From Candidatus Cloacimonetes bacterium HGW-Cloacimonetes-2 (GTDB lineage: Bacteria; Cloacimonadota; Cloacimonadia; Cloacimonadales; Cloacimonadaceae): a DNA stretch of 64,000 nt. Of the stretch, positions 1 through 9,000 are shown in pieces (position 1 is the stretch's first letter; every line of letters begins with the position of its first letter). Below the pieces are notes generated by a model. The model was given only the letters and a program-made list of their open reading frames with translations, was not told where the DNA came from and ran no database searches. The stretch is from the NCBI GenBank assembly GCA_002842035.1, contig PHBP01000001.1:357198-421197 (forward strand). The letters run 5' to 3'. A program made the translations under genes and the position numbers.

Positions 1-1859
1 GTATTATAGCGATATCGCTTGATTGAGGTGTCATAACGATACCAACCGCTACCACCATCCCACATATAGAGTCCATTGCTGGCAGCAATCCAGTGCTGAG
101 TGCCTTCGTAACGTGTTTTGACGGTCGCAACGCCGTAGATCACACAGTTTTTCAGCTCAGGAACAGGGATATTTACCCAATAAGCGCCGCCTGTGCTAGG
201 TATGGAGGCATCATTCCAGATCGCCAGGCCGGGATCATTGTTTGTGCCAAAGAAATAGCGCTCTCCGTCATGATAAGTATTGAAAACGCGTTGGTAAGTG
301 CTGCCGGGGATAGTAAACTGGCTCAGGAGTGTGTAATCCGGAGATATGACGTTGAAACCTCTATTGTAGGAAGCGACAAAGACATTACCGTGTTTATCGG
401 TATCCAGTCCGCCGATAGTATTACCGGAGAGGCTTGCCATCCCGGCTATCAGGGGTCCCCATGCCTGGGTCTCGGGATTCCATTCCCGCATCCCGGAACT
501 ATTGAGATACCACCACTTGTCTTCATCGAGATCATAGATCGTGATGCCATGAGCCCAGCCCTGGGGGTTGTTGATTCCAACGTCCCAAGCACCAAACCAG
601 ACACGGTTGTTTGCATCTACTGTAAGACTGTGGGCAGAATCATTGTGCAAAGGGCTGTTTTCGACTGTTCTGGTCTCCCAAACCCCATCATCCAAAAAGC
701 TGATCCCGAGGCTGCCTTTCTTGACCGGCAGAGGGTTTATATAACCGCTTACAAACCACATATTGCTATCTTGATCAGTAGCTATCTCCGTGATTTTGGG
801 GAAGGCTATGCTATTTGTGATCACCTGGCTAAAGCTATCTTGATACTCCTGATAAAAGCCGTTGCCCCAGGAGCCAAGATAGGTCTTGCCATCGATAAAG
901 CGGATCGCTGTGATAGTTTTATTGCCCAGTCCACCCTGGTCTTTGTAAAATTGTGTCTGCGTGCCATCACTCTCGAAGCGGGAAATCAGGATATTGCCTG
1001 TGGTGCTGAATGCTGATAAATCCTCGTTCCATTTACCATAAGCCACCCAGGGACGATTCTGTTCATCCAGTGCTATGGCAGAAATATCCAGCAAGCCAGA
1101 GGTGTAATAGGCAGCCCAGCCGTTGTTGAAAGGTACTCCTGCATCACTGACCCAGATCGTCAAGCCTGTTTGAAGCATCAAAGAACCGGAGTTTGACGCC
1201 AGCTTGATCGGTGAACCCAGTGAGAAAGGAATATCTGCAGATGTCCAGCTACGCCAGGATGTATCGACATCCAGCGAGTCCTGATGCACATAGCTGATGC
1301 CGTTTTCAGAAGCCAGGAAAAGGTAGTCGTTGACCAATTGCATTGAAGAGATATGATCGCTGAGCATACCACCGCTGGTATTGGCGCTGTTGTAAAGATG
1401 TAAGAGCAGCGGGAAATTAACTCCCGGAAGATAGTAATACTCTGCCAGACCGATGGTTGTGGAGACTAGTATGCGCGAGCCCAGCTCCTTTATTCCGGTA
1501 ATCTCCAGAGAAGGATAAGCCGATCCAAAACCAAAGCTTTGAATACCTGCAGGATTGACCACACTGATACTATCAGCACAGCTAAGCCAGATCTTATCCC
1601 CTATTGAGACGACATGGCGGACATCGTTTGAGAGGATGCCATCGCCGGTAGTCCACGTACGATAAAGCTCGTAAGCAGTGGGATTTGTATCAGACACAGG
1701 ATCAAGCTCCACCACTCCGCCCCAGGTACTGAATATAATCCTGCCTTCGTGACTGCCAATATCATAGATATGGCTGGTATTGGTGATCGTATCCCACATT
1801 GCGGCACTGAGTCCGATGGATAGGCACAGCAGCATTACTGATATATTTATAATCTTCAT
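1..1859 (-). CDS. Exported beta-propeller protein (PorZ / two-component-regulator-propeller type), 3' end beyond window
   Basis: An open frame runs from an ATG at 1859 to the left edge without a stop (about 619 codons seen), so the C-terminus is missing. The N-terminus is a signal peptide (MKIINISVMLLCLSIGLSAA). The rest is made of repeated blades with the pattern W.S/G...G, D.....W.G and 'G.....D', for example RPWVAYGKWNED, NMWFVSGYINP and NRVWFGAWDVG. That spacing is typical of ligand-sensor or PorZ-like beta-propellers found beside type IX secretion components. Its ATG overlaps the TGA of the upstream wecA-like gene (ATGA), so the two are probably translationally coupled. The exact role is not recognisable. 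The propeller fold is inferred from the repeat pattern, and PorZ is only the nearest family I can name. Confidence 0.75.
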   Translation of the reverse strand, partial: MKIINISVMLLCLSIGLSAAMWDTITNTSHIYDIGSHEGRIIFSTWGGVVELDPVSDTNPTAYELYRTWTTGDGILSNDVRHVVSIGDKIWLSCADSISVVNPAGIQSFGFGSAYPSLEITGIKELGSRILVSTTIGLAEYYYLPGVNFPLLLHLYNSANTSGGMLSDHISSMQLVNDYLFLASENGISYVHQDSLDVDTSWRSWTSADIPFSLGSPIKLASNSGSLMLQTGLTIWVSDAGVPFNNGWAAYYTSGLLDISAIALDEQNRPWVAYGKWNEDLSAFSTTGNILISRFESDGTQTQFYKDQGGLGNKTITAIRFIDGKTYLGSWGNGFYQEYQDSFSQVITNSIAFPKITEIATDQDSNMWFVSGYINPLPVKKGSLGISFLDDGVWETRTVENSPLHNDSAHSLTVDANNRVWFGAWDVGINNPQGWAHGITIYDLDEDKWWYLNSSGMREWNPETQAWGPLIAGMASLSGNTIGGLDTDKHGNVFVASYNRGFNVISPDYTLLSQFTIPGSTYQRVFNTYHDGERYFFGTNNDPGLAIWNDASIPSTGGAYWVNIPVPELKNCVIYGVATVKTRYEGTQHWIAASNGLYMWDGGSGWYRYDTSIKRYRYN

Positions 1860-2890
1860 TTCTTTAGCTCCAGACGCATCAGGATGTAGGCCAGGATCAC
1901 CATCAGGCAGAGCGCTCCCATGAGAACAAGAAAGAGGATCTTCTTGTCTGTAAAGGAAAAGCCGATTGCAATCAAGCCGAAAAGCAGCGTCACTACATAT
2001 ACAATAATCGAGATCGCTCTTTGAGAAAGTCCCATTCCCAACATTGTGTGATGGATATGAGCTTTATCCGCAGTAAAGACCTTTCCCTTGGAGATCCGGC
2101 GGACTATAGCAAAGGCTACGTCCAGCAAGGGAATCGCCATCACTGCCAGAGGTATGATCAAGGTCATCGATGTGATACCCTTGAACTGAGCATCACCTGC
2201 AGTTGTGATCGCGGCAAGATTCAAGCCGATAAAAGTAGCCCCGGTATCTCCCATAAAGATCCTGGCAGGATGAAAGTTATAACGCAAGAAACCCAGATTG
2301 CCCATCATCAGCATCGCAGAGACCAGGATTACCAGTGGGTTGCTGCCTTTGATGCCTACTACCAACAGCACTGCAGAGGTGATCACTGTGATCCCGGCTG
2401 CCAGTCCATCCACTCCGTCTATCAGATTTATAGCGTTGATAATGGCTAAGAACCAGAATATTGTCACCGGGAATGAGAGCCAAGAGAGACTGATCTCGGT
2501 GCCAAAAGGATTGGTGAGGTTTAGTACTCTAAAGCCCAAAAGGTACATCACCAATGCCAGACCAAGATATCCCAGGAGCTTGGGCAAAGGCTTGAGCTCA
2601 TAGCGATCATCCAGGATACCAAAGACCACCGCAAACAGCCCTGCCAGAGCCAGTCCAGTAAGCTGATTTCCATAGACATCACGATAAAACAGACCCACAA
2701 GGAGTTGTAGGATGATCATCGGCAAAGCAAAGGAGAGTCCTCCCGCTTCGGGTGTCTGAACCGTGTGGATCCTGCGAGGATCGGGATCAGCCACCAGTTT
2801 CCAGCGCGTGGAAAGACGCATATTGAGCGGAAGTAGCGCCAAGGTCGTCGTAAGAGTCATGAGTGCTGCCAAGACTACAAGCAGATTCAC
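1856..2890 (-). CDS. Undecaprenyl-phosphate N-acetylhexosamine-1-phosphate transferase, WecA/TagO/MraY family
   Basis: The 344-residue polytopic membrane protein has about ten to eleven hydrophobic segments. It transfers a sugar-1-phosphate from a UDP-sugar to undecaprenyl phosphate and so starts synthesis of a surface glycan. The family motifs are all visible: the metal-binding LDD at residues 93-95, NLIDGVDGLA at 155-164, MGDTG at 213-217 and the cytoplasmic KAHIHH at 276-281. The histidine-rich loop marks the WecA/TagO branch rather than MraY. The length is normal for the family. It overlaps the upstream glycosyltransferase by ATGA (2887-2890) and the downstream propeller gene by ATGA. The actual sugar cannot be told from sequence. 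Confidence 0.93.
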   Translation of the reverse strand: MNLLVVLAALMTLTTTLALLPLNMRLSTRWKLVADPDPRRIHTVQTPEAGGLSFALPMIILQLLVGLFYRDVYGNQLTGLALAGLFAVVFGILDDRYELKPLPKLLGYLGLALVMYLLGFRVLNLTNPFGTEISLSWLSFPVTIFWFLAIINAINLIDGVDGLAAGITVITSAVLLVVGIKGSNPLVILVSAMLMMGNLGFLRYNFHPARIFMGDTGATFIGLNLAAITTAGDAQFKGITSMTLIIPLAVMAIPLLDVAFAIVRRISKGKVFTADKAHIHHTMLGMGLSQRAISIIVYVVTLLFGLIAIGFSFTDKKILFLVLMGALCLMVILAYILMRLELKK

Positions 2891-4011
2891 CTAACAACCT
2901 CCGTGTTGTATAATGCCTCATAAGCCGAGACCATCGTCTGATAATCCGACTTTTGTCTGATCTTTTCTGCTCCCCGTTTACCTTTTGCATAAGCCTGGGT
3001 AAAGTCCTCACCGAGCTTTACGAGAAGATCTTCCAATGCCACAAGATCATCCAGGGGAACTATATAGCCCGTCTCCTCATCGACCAATTCACAGATCGAG
3101 GGGATATCACTCCCGATCACCGGCAGTCCGCTTTGCATTGCTTCGATAATGCTGAAAGGCATTGCTTCCCACCTGGAATAGAGAATAAAGGCATCAAAAA
3201 GCTCCAGCCAAGGCTCAATGTTTCTATCCCAACCGGGAAACAGGATACGACCGCTCAAGCCGTGACTCTGTACCATCGCCCGGCAGAGCTGCAGGTCCTC
3301 TCCCTCACCGAGCAGGGCAAACTTCAGCCTGGAACAGCGTTTACAAGCAGCAATGGCTGCTCGGGTTATATCCAAAACGTTCTTTTGCCGCGAAAAGCGT
3401 AAAGTCGATCCAATCAAGACTTCGCCCTCTGGAGGCAGCTTTCTGGTTTCATTTATCTTACCGAGATTGAGAGATAAGTCAGGTGGAATGGCGTTATAAA
3501 TTGTCTTCGCCTGTTCCGGCCGGATCAGACCCAATTCCAAACTGCGGATGCGATCCGAATCGTTTACATAGACTACATAATCGCACCATTTGTTCCCGAG
3601 CTTTTCCAGAAACATATAGAGCTTGTACGCCAGGCGGGATTGTCCTTCCTGAAACGGCATCCCGTGGCTGGTATGTATCACCAAAGGCACCTTGGCAAGC
3701 CTCGCTGCCAATCTCCCCAAAAGCCCGGCTTTGGAAGTATGAGTATGCACTACGTCGTATTTTCCGCATTTTAGAATAAAAAGTATCTGCAAAAAAGCAT
3801 AGAGATCGTGCAAGCCAAGCTCTCGCTTCATCGCACGGATAGGGATGTGTTTGATCCCGAGTTTACCACATTCTGCCACCAATGGCCCATGCACTGATGA
3901 CGCCATTACCTTCTTGTACTCGCTCCCGGATAGGCCCTGAAGAAGGTGAAGGCTAAAGTTTTGCACTCCGCTGAGTAGAGCCAGGGTCTGCAGATGCAGA
4001 ATCTTCTTCAT
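2887..4011 (-). CDS. Glycosyltransferase family 4 (GT-B fold)
   Basis: The 374-residue soluble or peripheral enzyme should add a sugar to a lipid-linked or surface glycan. The N-terminal half has the acceptor-side Rossmann pattern, including YDVVHTHTSKAGLLGR and VIHTSHG. The C-terminal half has the donor-binding GT4 signature: IGSTLRFSRQKNVLD, then SRWEAMPFSIIEAMQSGLP with the E-x7-E type acidic pair, then ICELVDEETGYIVP. The ATG at 4011 overlaps the stop of the preceding gene by ATGA. Together with the WecA-like enzyme this forms a minimal initiation-plus-extension pair. The linkage and sugar are unknown. Confidence 0.92.
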   Translation of the reverse strand: MKKILHLQTLALLSGVQNFSLHLLQGLSGSEYKKVMASSVHGPLVAECGKLGIKHIPIRAMKRELGLHDLYAFLQILFILKCGKYDVVHTHTSKAGLLGRLAARLAKVPLVIHTSHGMPFQEGQSRLAYKLYMFLEKLGNKWCDYVVYVNDSDRIRSLELGLIRPEQAKTIYNAIPPDLSLNLGKINETRKLPPEGEVLIGSTLRFSRQKNVLDITRAAIAACKRCSRLKFALLGEGEDLQLCRAMVQSHGLSGRILFPGWDRNIEPWLELFDAFILYSRWEAMPFSIIEAMQSGLPVIGSDIPSICELVDEETGYIVPLDDLVALEDLLVKLGEDFTQAYAKGKRGAEKIRQKSDYQTMVSAYEALYNTEVVR

Positions 4012-5675
4012 CGGTTGTGATCGAGCCTGATCACGGCAACGGACTCCGCCTTAACATTGGAAAAGCGGATCTGATTGCCATCAATCTTGGCGGCTACCCC
4101 ATCTATCTCGACGATCTTGACGTCGCCATTTACTTGCAGACTGAGGTTTTCAAGGTCATCAGGGAAGAAAACGCTAAATTCGTACTCGCTTTCATCGACG
4201 ACCACACGGCCTCGTTTGCGCCACCAATTTGCCAGTTCGCCGGCTTTGCAGACCCAGCTTTTATGGCTCTTGATCAGCGCCAATATATAGGCATAAAGTT
4301 TTTCACAGTAATAAATATCGGTGTAAGATGCAATCCTGAAATCCAGTGCAAAGACGCCATGTGTCCGAGAGGCATTTTGCAGAAATCTCCTCACCTGATG
4401 CTTGGCATCTTCCAGCCCCATCGTCTTAAAGCGGTTCAGCTTTAAAAACTTGTCCCGATACACGGTAGGGATCTCAGTGTAAACTGCTTTTCCGGAGCTG
4501 ATCCAGGGATTGTAAGGCATCCCGGTGCCACATTTGTATCCTGGATTATTTTGCAGGGAACTACTCATCGAATACTGTGGATTGATTGCATTGTGCAGAT
4601 CCATCAGGCGATGATCCATCAGGTAATCAAGCTGACGGCATCCCGCATCCGGGCACTTAGTCTGATGCAATAGTATCTGTTTACGAGTCATTTGCTCGTC
4701 GCGGTTGAGCTTGTCCTCGGTGATCAGCAGCCCGATTTCGTTGCCTTCTTTGACCAAGTCCTTGATCTCTTCTGCCAGATCCGGATCGTCCAAGCTATAA
4801 TCGATCTCCTTGGAATTGTGAGCTGCAATAAAGAAGTTACTGCGCATCCCTGCGTCTCGTTCCAGCTTCCTGAATTCGTCAAAATTCCAGTTAAGTTCAT
4901 AATTGGTAAAGACATACTTGATCTTTCCGGTGAGTTGGTGCCAAAACTGCTTGAATGAAAAACTGAGGATCATCATAATGTCATCCGCTATGGAGAGCAC
5001 CATCGATCCCAGATCCCATTTTTGCAAGTCATCCACGCTATGTGTCAGCACTACAGCAGATTCCTGTCCCAAGGGCCACGCCATCTTCTGGATGCTGTAC
5101 TGCTTTCTGGCTTTGCCATGCTCGCGCAGCATACTATCCATCAGCCAAAGCAGATTATCCACATAGGGAATTTCTCTATACTTGTAAAAAGCGCTGGAGC
5201 TTTCCGGATAAAAACCGGCTTCGTTGCGGGCAGAATCGATCTTTTCTTCCATACCACTCAGGTGGAAGAAGACATTACCGATCAGGTCAAAGCTGAACTT
5301 GCCGGCATTGATCTCCTGATCCGCGTAGTTTGAGGCGGGGTAAGTAAAGACTCGGGCAGAGATCACCGGGGTGGGCGATAAGAGCTTCACTTCCTTGATA
5401 TTCTTGCGCAGTTTGTCAGGCGAATATGCCTTGTGATCGTAAAGCTCTATATCCGCAGGGATATACAGTGTTACAAAACGCTTTGCCAAAGCTCGCAGAT
5501 CATCAATCGTAGGCTCTGAATAAGCATAGATCACCAAGATGTCTTGCGGGCGCAATTGATCCGTATCTGTAATAAAATTATAGCTATAGCCCAAGCTTTG
5601 AAAGACGAATCCCAAAGCGTAGCGAATTTCTTTTTTCAGGTTCTCCAAATCGGAGCTAATCAGTATTGAAATCAT
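4008..5675 (-). CDS. Polysaccharide-deacetylase-like protein (CE4/DUF7033 type) with altered active site
   Basis: A 555-residue protein without a signal peptide, first gene of the glycan operon. Residues 1 to about 190 resemble the N-terminal domain that precedes divergent NodB-type deacetylases in surface-polysaccharide loci. A NodB-like core starts near residue 205 with VVLTHSVDD (H212, S213, D215, D216). In active members this strand reads THDVD, so the first metal-site aspartate is replaced by serine. The second metal motif, usually GxRxHYL, reads GCRQLDYL, replacing its histidine. The following PGYKCGTGMPYNPW block and the C-terminal DIYYCEKLYAYILAL segment fit the family. A small beta-rich domain ends the protein. 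I infer a glycan-binding or weakly active relative. The family call is from motif pattern only. Confidence 0.7.
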   Translation of the reverse strand: MISILISSDLENLKKEIRYALGFVFQSLGYSYNFITDTDQLRPQDILVIYAYSEPTIDDLRALAKRFVTLYIPADIELYDHKAYSPDKLRKNIKEVKLLSPTPVISARVFTYPASNYADQEINAGKFSFDLIGNVFFHLSGMEEKIDSARNEAGFYPESSSAFYKYREIPYVDNLLWLMDSMLREHGKARKQYSIQKMAWPLGQESAVVLTHSVDDLQKWDLGSMVLSIADDIMMILSFSFKQFWHQLTGKIKYVFTNYELNWNFDEFRKLERDAGMRSNFFIAAHNSKEIDYSLDDPDLAEEIKDLVKEGNEIGLLITEDKLNRDEQMTRKQILLHQTKCPDAGCRQLDYLMDHRLMDLHNAINPQYSMSSSLQNNPGYKCGTGMPYNPWISSGKAVYTEIPTVYRDKFLKLNRFKTMGLEDAKHQVRRFLQNASRTHGVFALDFRIASYTDIYYCEKLYAYILALIKSHKSWVCKAGELANWWRKRGRVVVDESEYEFSVFFPDDLENLSLQVNGDVKIVEIDGVAAKIDGNQIRFSNVKAESVAVIRLDHNR

Positions 5676-6063
5676 CCTCTATCTCGTCCTTTTCCATTAG
5701 TACCGATCAAATTCCTCCTTTGGCAATGTCAAGGAAAAGATTACTAAGATTGACATTCTGTTTGTATTTATAGCTCATCAGAGACGCTTATTACTCTCCG
5801 ATTGCCCTTCATTCCAATTGATCTACAGCATATCAAGAGCAAATCAAGAGCAATTCACCTCGAACCCGGTTCGACTTGATCTGCTTGTGATCTGCTTGTG
5901 ATCTCGGGATGACTAAGCTGCAAGCAAGGGGATATAGCGAGCAAATGCAGCAGGAATTGCATACGTTAAACCTAGCCAGAAGATCACTTGCATTTTCTAT
6001 TGACACATTGTTCCATCTCCACAGAACATACTTGCAAAGAATTTTTGTTCTAGCGAGGTGGAA
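5676..6063. other. Divergent intergenic region before the M6 protease gene
   Basis: This region separates two divergently read genes, so it should hold both promoters. Palindromic repeat copy 1 occupies 5820-5903. A TTGACA sits at 6000-6005, but no convincing -10 lies at normal spacing behind it. No RNA gene was recognised. Short open frames here lack ribosome sites. Confidence 0.6.
5820..5903 (-). repeat. Palindromic intergenic repeat with 11-bp units, copy 1
   Basis: The centre is a perfect 15-base palindrome, TCGAACCCGGTTCGA, at 5860-5874. Both arms are built from degenerate 11-bp units of the form NNTGATNTGCT or its complement, for example CTTGATCTGCT and GTGATCTGCTT. The arms are not equivalent: one joins the centre through CACC-TCGAAC, the other through GTTCGA-CTTG. 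That polarity shows this copy is inverted relative to copies 2-4. The whole element could form a cruciform or a long RNA hairpin. Confidence 0.85.
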
Positions 6064-9000
6064 ATGCCCAGACGCCACATACTTTGCAGATTTGGATTTT
6101 TGCTGCTTTTTGCAGCAATCGCGGTGATTGCTCAGGCAGCAGTAATCCGCAGTGCGGAAATGACGGTTCAGCAACCGGATGGATCTACGCTCAAGCTCTT
6201 TGCCACGGGTGATGAATATCACAACTGGCTGCACGATGCGGACAATTTTACCATCATCCCGGATAAAGAAACCGGCTTTTACTGCTATGCAACGCGGGAT
6301 GGAGAAGGCGTTACCGCCAGTCCTTTGATCGTGGGCAAAGGCGATCCGCGCTCGATAGGGCTCGAGCCCGGCATCAATATCTCCGGCTCGCTCTATCGCC
6401 AGATGCGCAGTGAAAAGTTCTATATGCCAGCCGAAAGAGACGCACCAACCACCGGCACCATCAACAACCTCGTGATCTATATCCGCTTTTCAGACGAGAC
6501 AGAATTTGGACAAAGCAATAGTATTTACGATGGCTGGTTCAATACCGGAGCCAGCTCGCAGAAAGGCTATTTCCTGGAAGCAAGTTACAATCAATTGACC
6601 GTTAATACTCACTTCTACCCCGCTCCCTCGGGAGGATATGTGGTCTCCTGGCAGGATAGCAATCCCAGATCCTATTACCAGCCTTACAACGCCAGTACCA
6701 ATCCCAATGGCTATGATGGCGATACCGAGCGCAGAAACAGAGAATTTAACCTTTTGCAAAACGCCTGCAACGCTGTGGGACCCAGTGTGCCATCAGGACT
6801 GACCATAGATTCGGACAACGATGGCAGGGTCGATAACGTAGTATTTATCGTCAAAGGCAGTGCCGGAGCCTGGAGCAGCTTGCTCTGGCCGCATCGCTGG
6901 TCACTTTATGATCGCTATGTTTACATTCAGGGTAAGCGAGTTTACGACTTCAATTTCCAGTTGCAAAACTTCCTCTCCAGCCGCGGAGTGGGCGTGATCT
7001 GCCACGAGTTTTTCCATACGCTGGGAGCTCCGGATCTTTATCATTACACAGATAACGGCATAGATCCGGCGGGAAGCTGGGATTTGATGGAAAGCGACCA
7101 AAATCCGCCCCAGCATATGACGGCCTTTATGAAGTGGAAGTATGGAGATTGGATCGCCAGCATTCCGACAATCAGCGCTGACGGCGTCTATACTCTCAAT
7201 CCGCTGACCTCTGCCACTGGGCAAGCTTATCGTATCAATTCAAACAACGCAAATCAGTATTATATGGTGGAATTCCGCAAGAAGACCGGCACTTACGAGA
7301 GTTCGATTCCAAACTCCGGGATGCTGATCTACAGGATCGATACATCCTGCGGAAATGGTAATGCCGATGGACCTCCGGACGAGCTTTATATCTATCGTCT
7401 AAACGGGACTACGACTGTCAATGGCACTCTTAGTTCGGCTCATTTCAGTACTGAATCCGGCCGTATCAAGATCGATAACACAACCAATCCGGCGCCTTTC
7501 CTGCAGGATGGCTCCGCCGGTAATCTCTATCTCTGCGAGATTGGTTCGTCCTCCGGGACCACGATGACTTTCCGCAAGGGTGCTCCTCAGATAGACTTTG
7601 GAATCAATCCCTATACTCAGGGCTTTGACGCGAGCAGCTATCCGCCCGATGGATGGCTCAATCCGGTGCTGGTTGGTTCTGATGTTTTTACTCGTGTGAC
7701 CACCGGAGGCAATCCCAGCTGCAGCCCTCAGTCAGGTGCAGGGATGCTCAAGTACAATAGCGATAGCTCTGCATCAGGAAGCACTGCCCTCTTGGTGAGT
7801 CCCAAGATAGTATGTACTGATGCGGTCAACTCCAGATACAGCCTGTCTTTCTGGATGTACAGAGATGGCAACTACCCATCTTCACTGGACAAGGTGGAAT
7901 TCTACATCAATACTGGCGCCTCCCTGAGTGGAAGCCCTACATTACTAGGCACCATCCACCGCAATCGCAACCTATCTCCTGCCGTCGGTACTCCCGGTTG
8001 GAAGAACTACAGCTTTGAACTGCCTATGCCTTCTACAGGTAATTACTACGTCATCGCCAAAGCCATCAGTGCCGGTGGATACAATATGTATCTGGATAGT
8101 TTCAGCATCTCCAGAGTACCCGCTCCTGCTACAAATCCCATTCCTGGTGATCTTTCCACGGGACAAAACCCCTCCACAAACCTAAGCTGGACGGCTTCAA
8201 CCGGCAGTCCCACAGGATACAAGCTCTATCTGGGTACAGACAATCCACCCACCAACCTGGCAAATGGCACAGATCTGGGACTGGTCACGACCTATAATCC
8301 CAGCACCGACTTGCTGCCCCTCACCACTTACTACTGGCAGATAGTGCCCTACAACGCGGGAGGCCTCAGCTTGAACTGCCCAATCTGGAGCTTTACTACA
8401 GCCAACGCTGTCTCCTTACCCTTGGCAGAGGACTTTGGTACTACTGGAACCGGCTTCCCACCACTGGGATGGACACGCTACAGCGGAGTGCTGGCAAACC
8501 CCAGTGCCTTGGTGACCAATACTACGTTTTGGACTCAGGACGACTGGCTGAACCTTGCTACAAGCCCTGCCAACAAGTCTGCCAGGATGAATATATACGG
8601 CACGCGCTACGGCTGGATGATCAGTCCTCTCATCAATATCCCGACAGGCTCATTGCTGGAATTTGACCTGGGCTTGACTGATTATAACAATAGCAACCCA
8701 ATCAGCAGCGATCCCGCCGGACTCACAGGCAGTGATGACAGCTTTGCTGTATTGATCGGAGACGGATCCAGCTGGAGCTCTGCAAACCTCCTCAGACTCT
8801 GGGACAATGCCGGCTCTCCCTACATTTACAACCAAATCTCGCATCTGGGACAAAAGGTTATCCTCGATCTCAGTGCTTACGCCGGCTACAAGTACATTGC
8901 CTTTTACGGAGCATCGAGCACTTCCAATGCCGACAACGACCTCTTTGTGGACAATGTATCCCTCCACTTTGCCAATCAAGCCCCGGCGATATCCATCGCA

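Noticed and set aside
93-1016. 307-codon open frame on the plus strand
   Set aside because: It lies opposite the edge-truncated propeller gene, whose translation shows clear repeats and a signal peptide; the plus frame has no recognisable feature.
5860-5874. GGTTCGA suggesting a tRNA T-arm
   Set aside because: It is the centre of the palindromic repeat; no acceptor stem, D-arm or anticodon arm is present around it.
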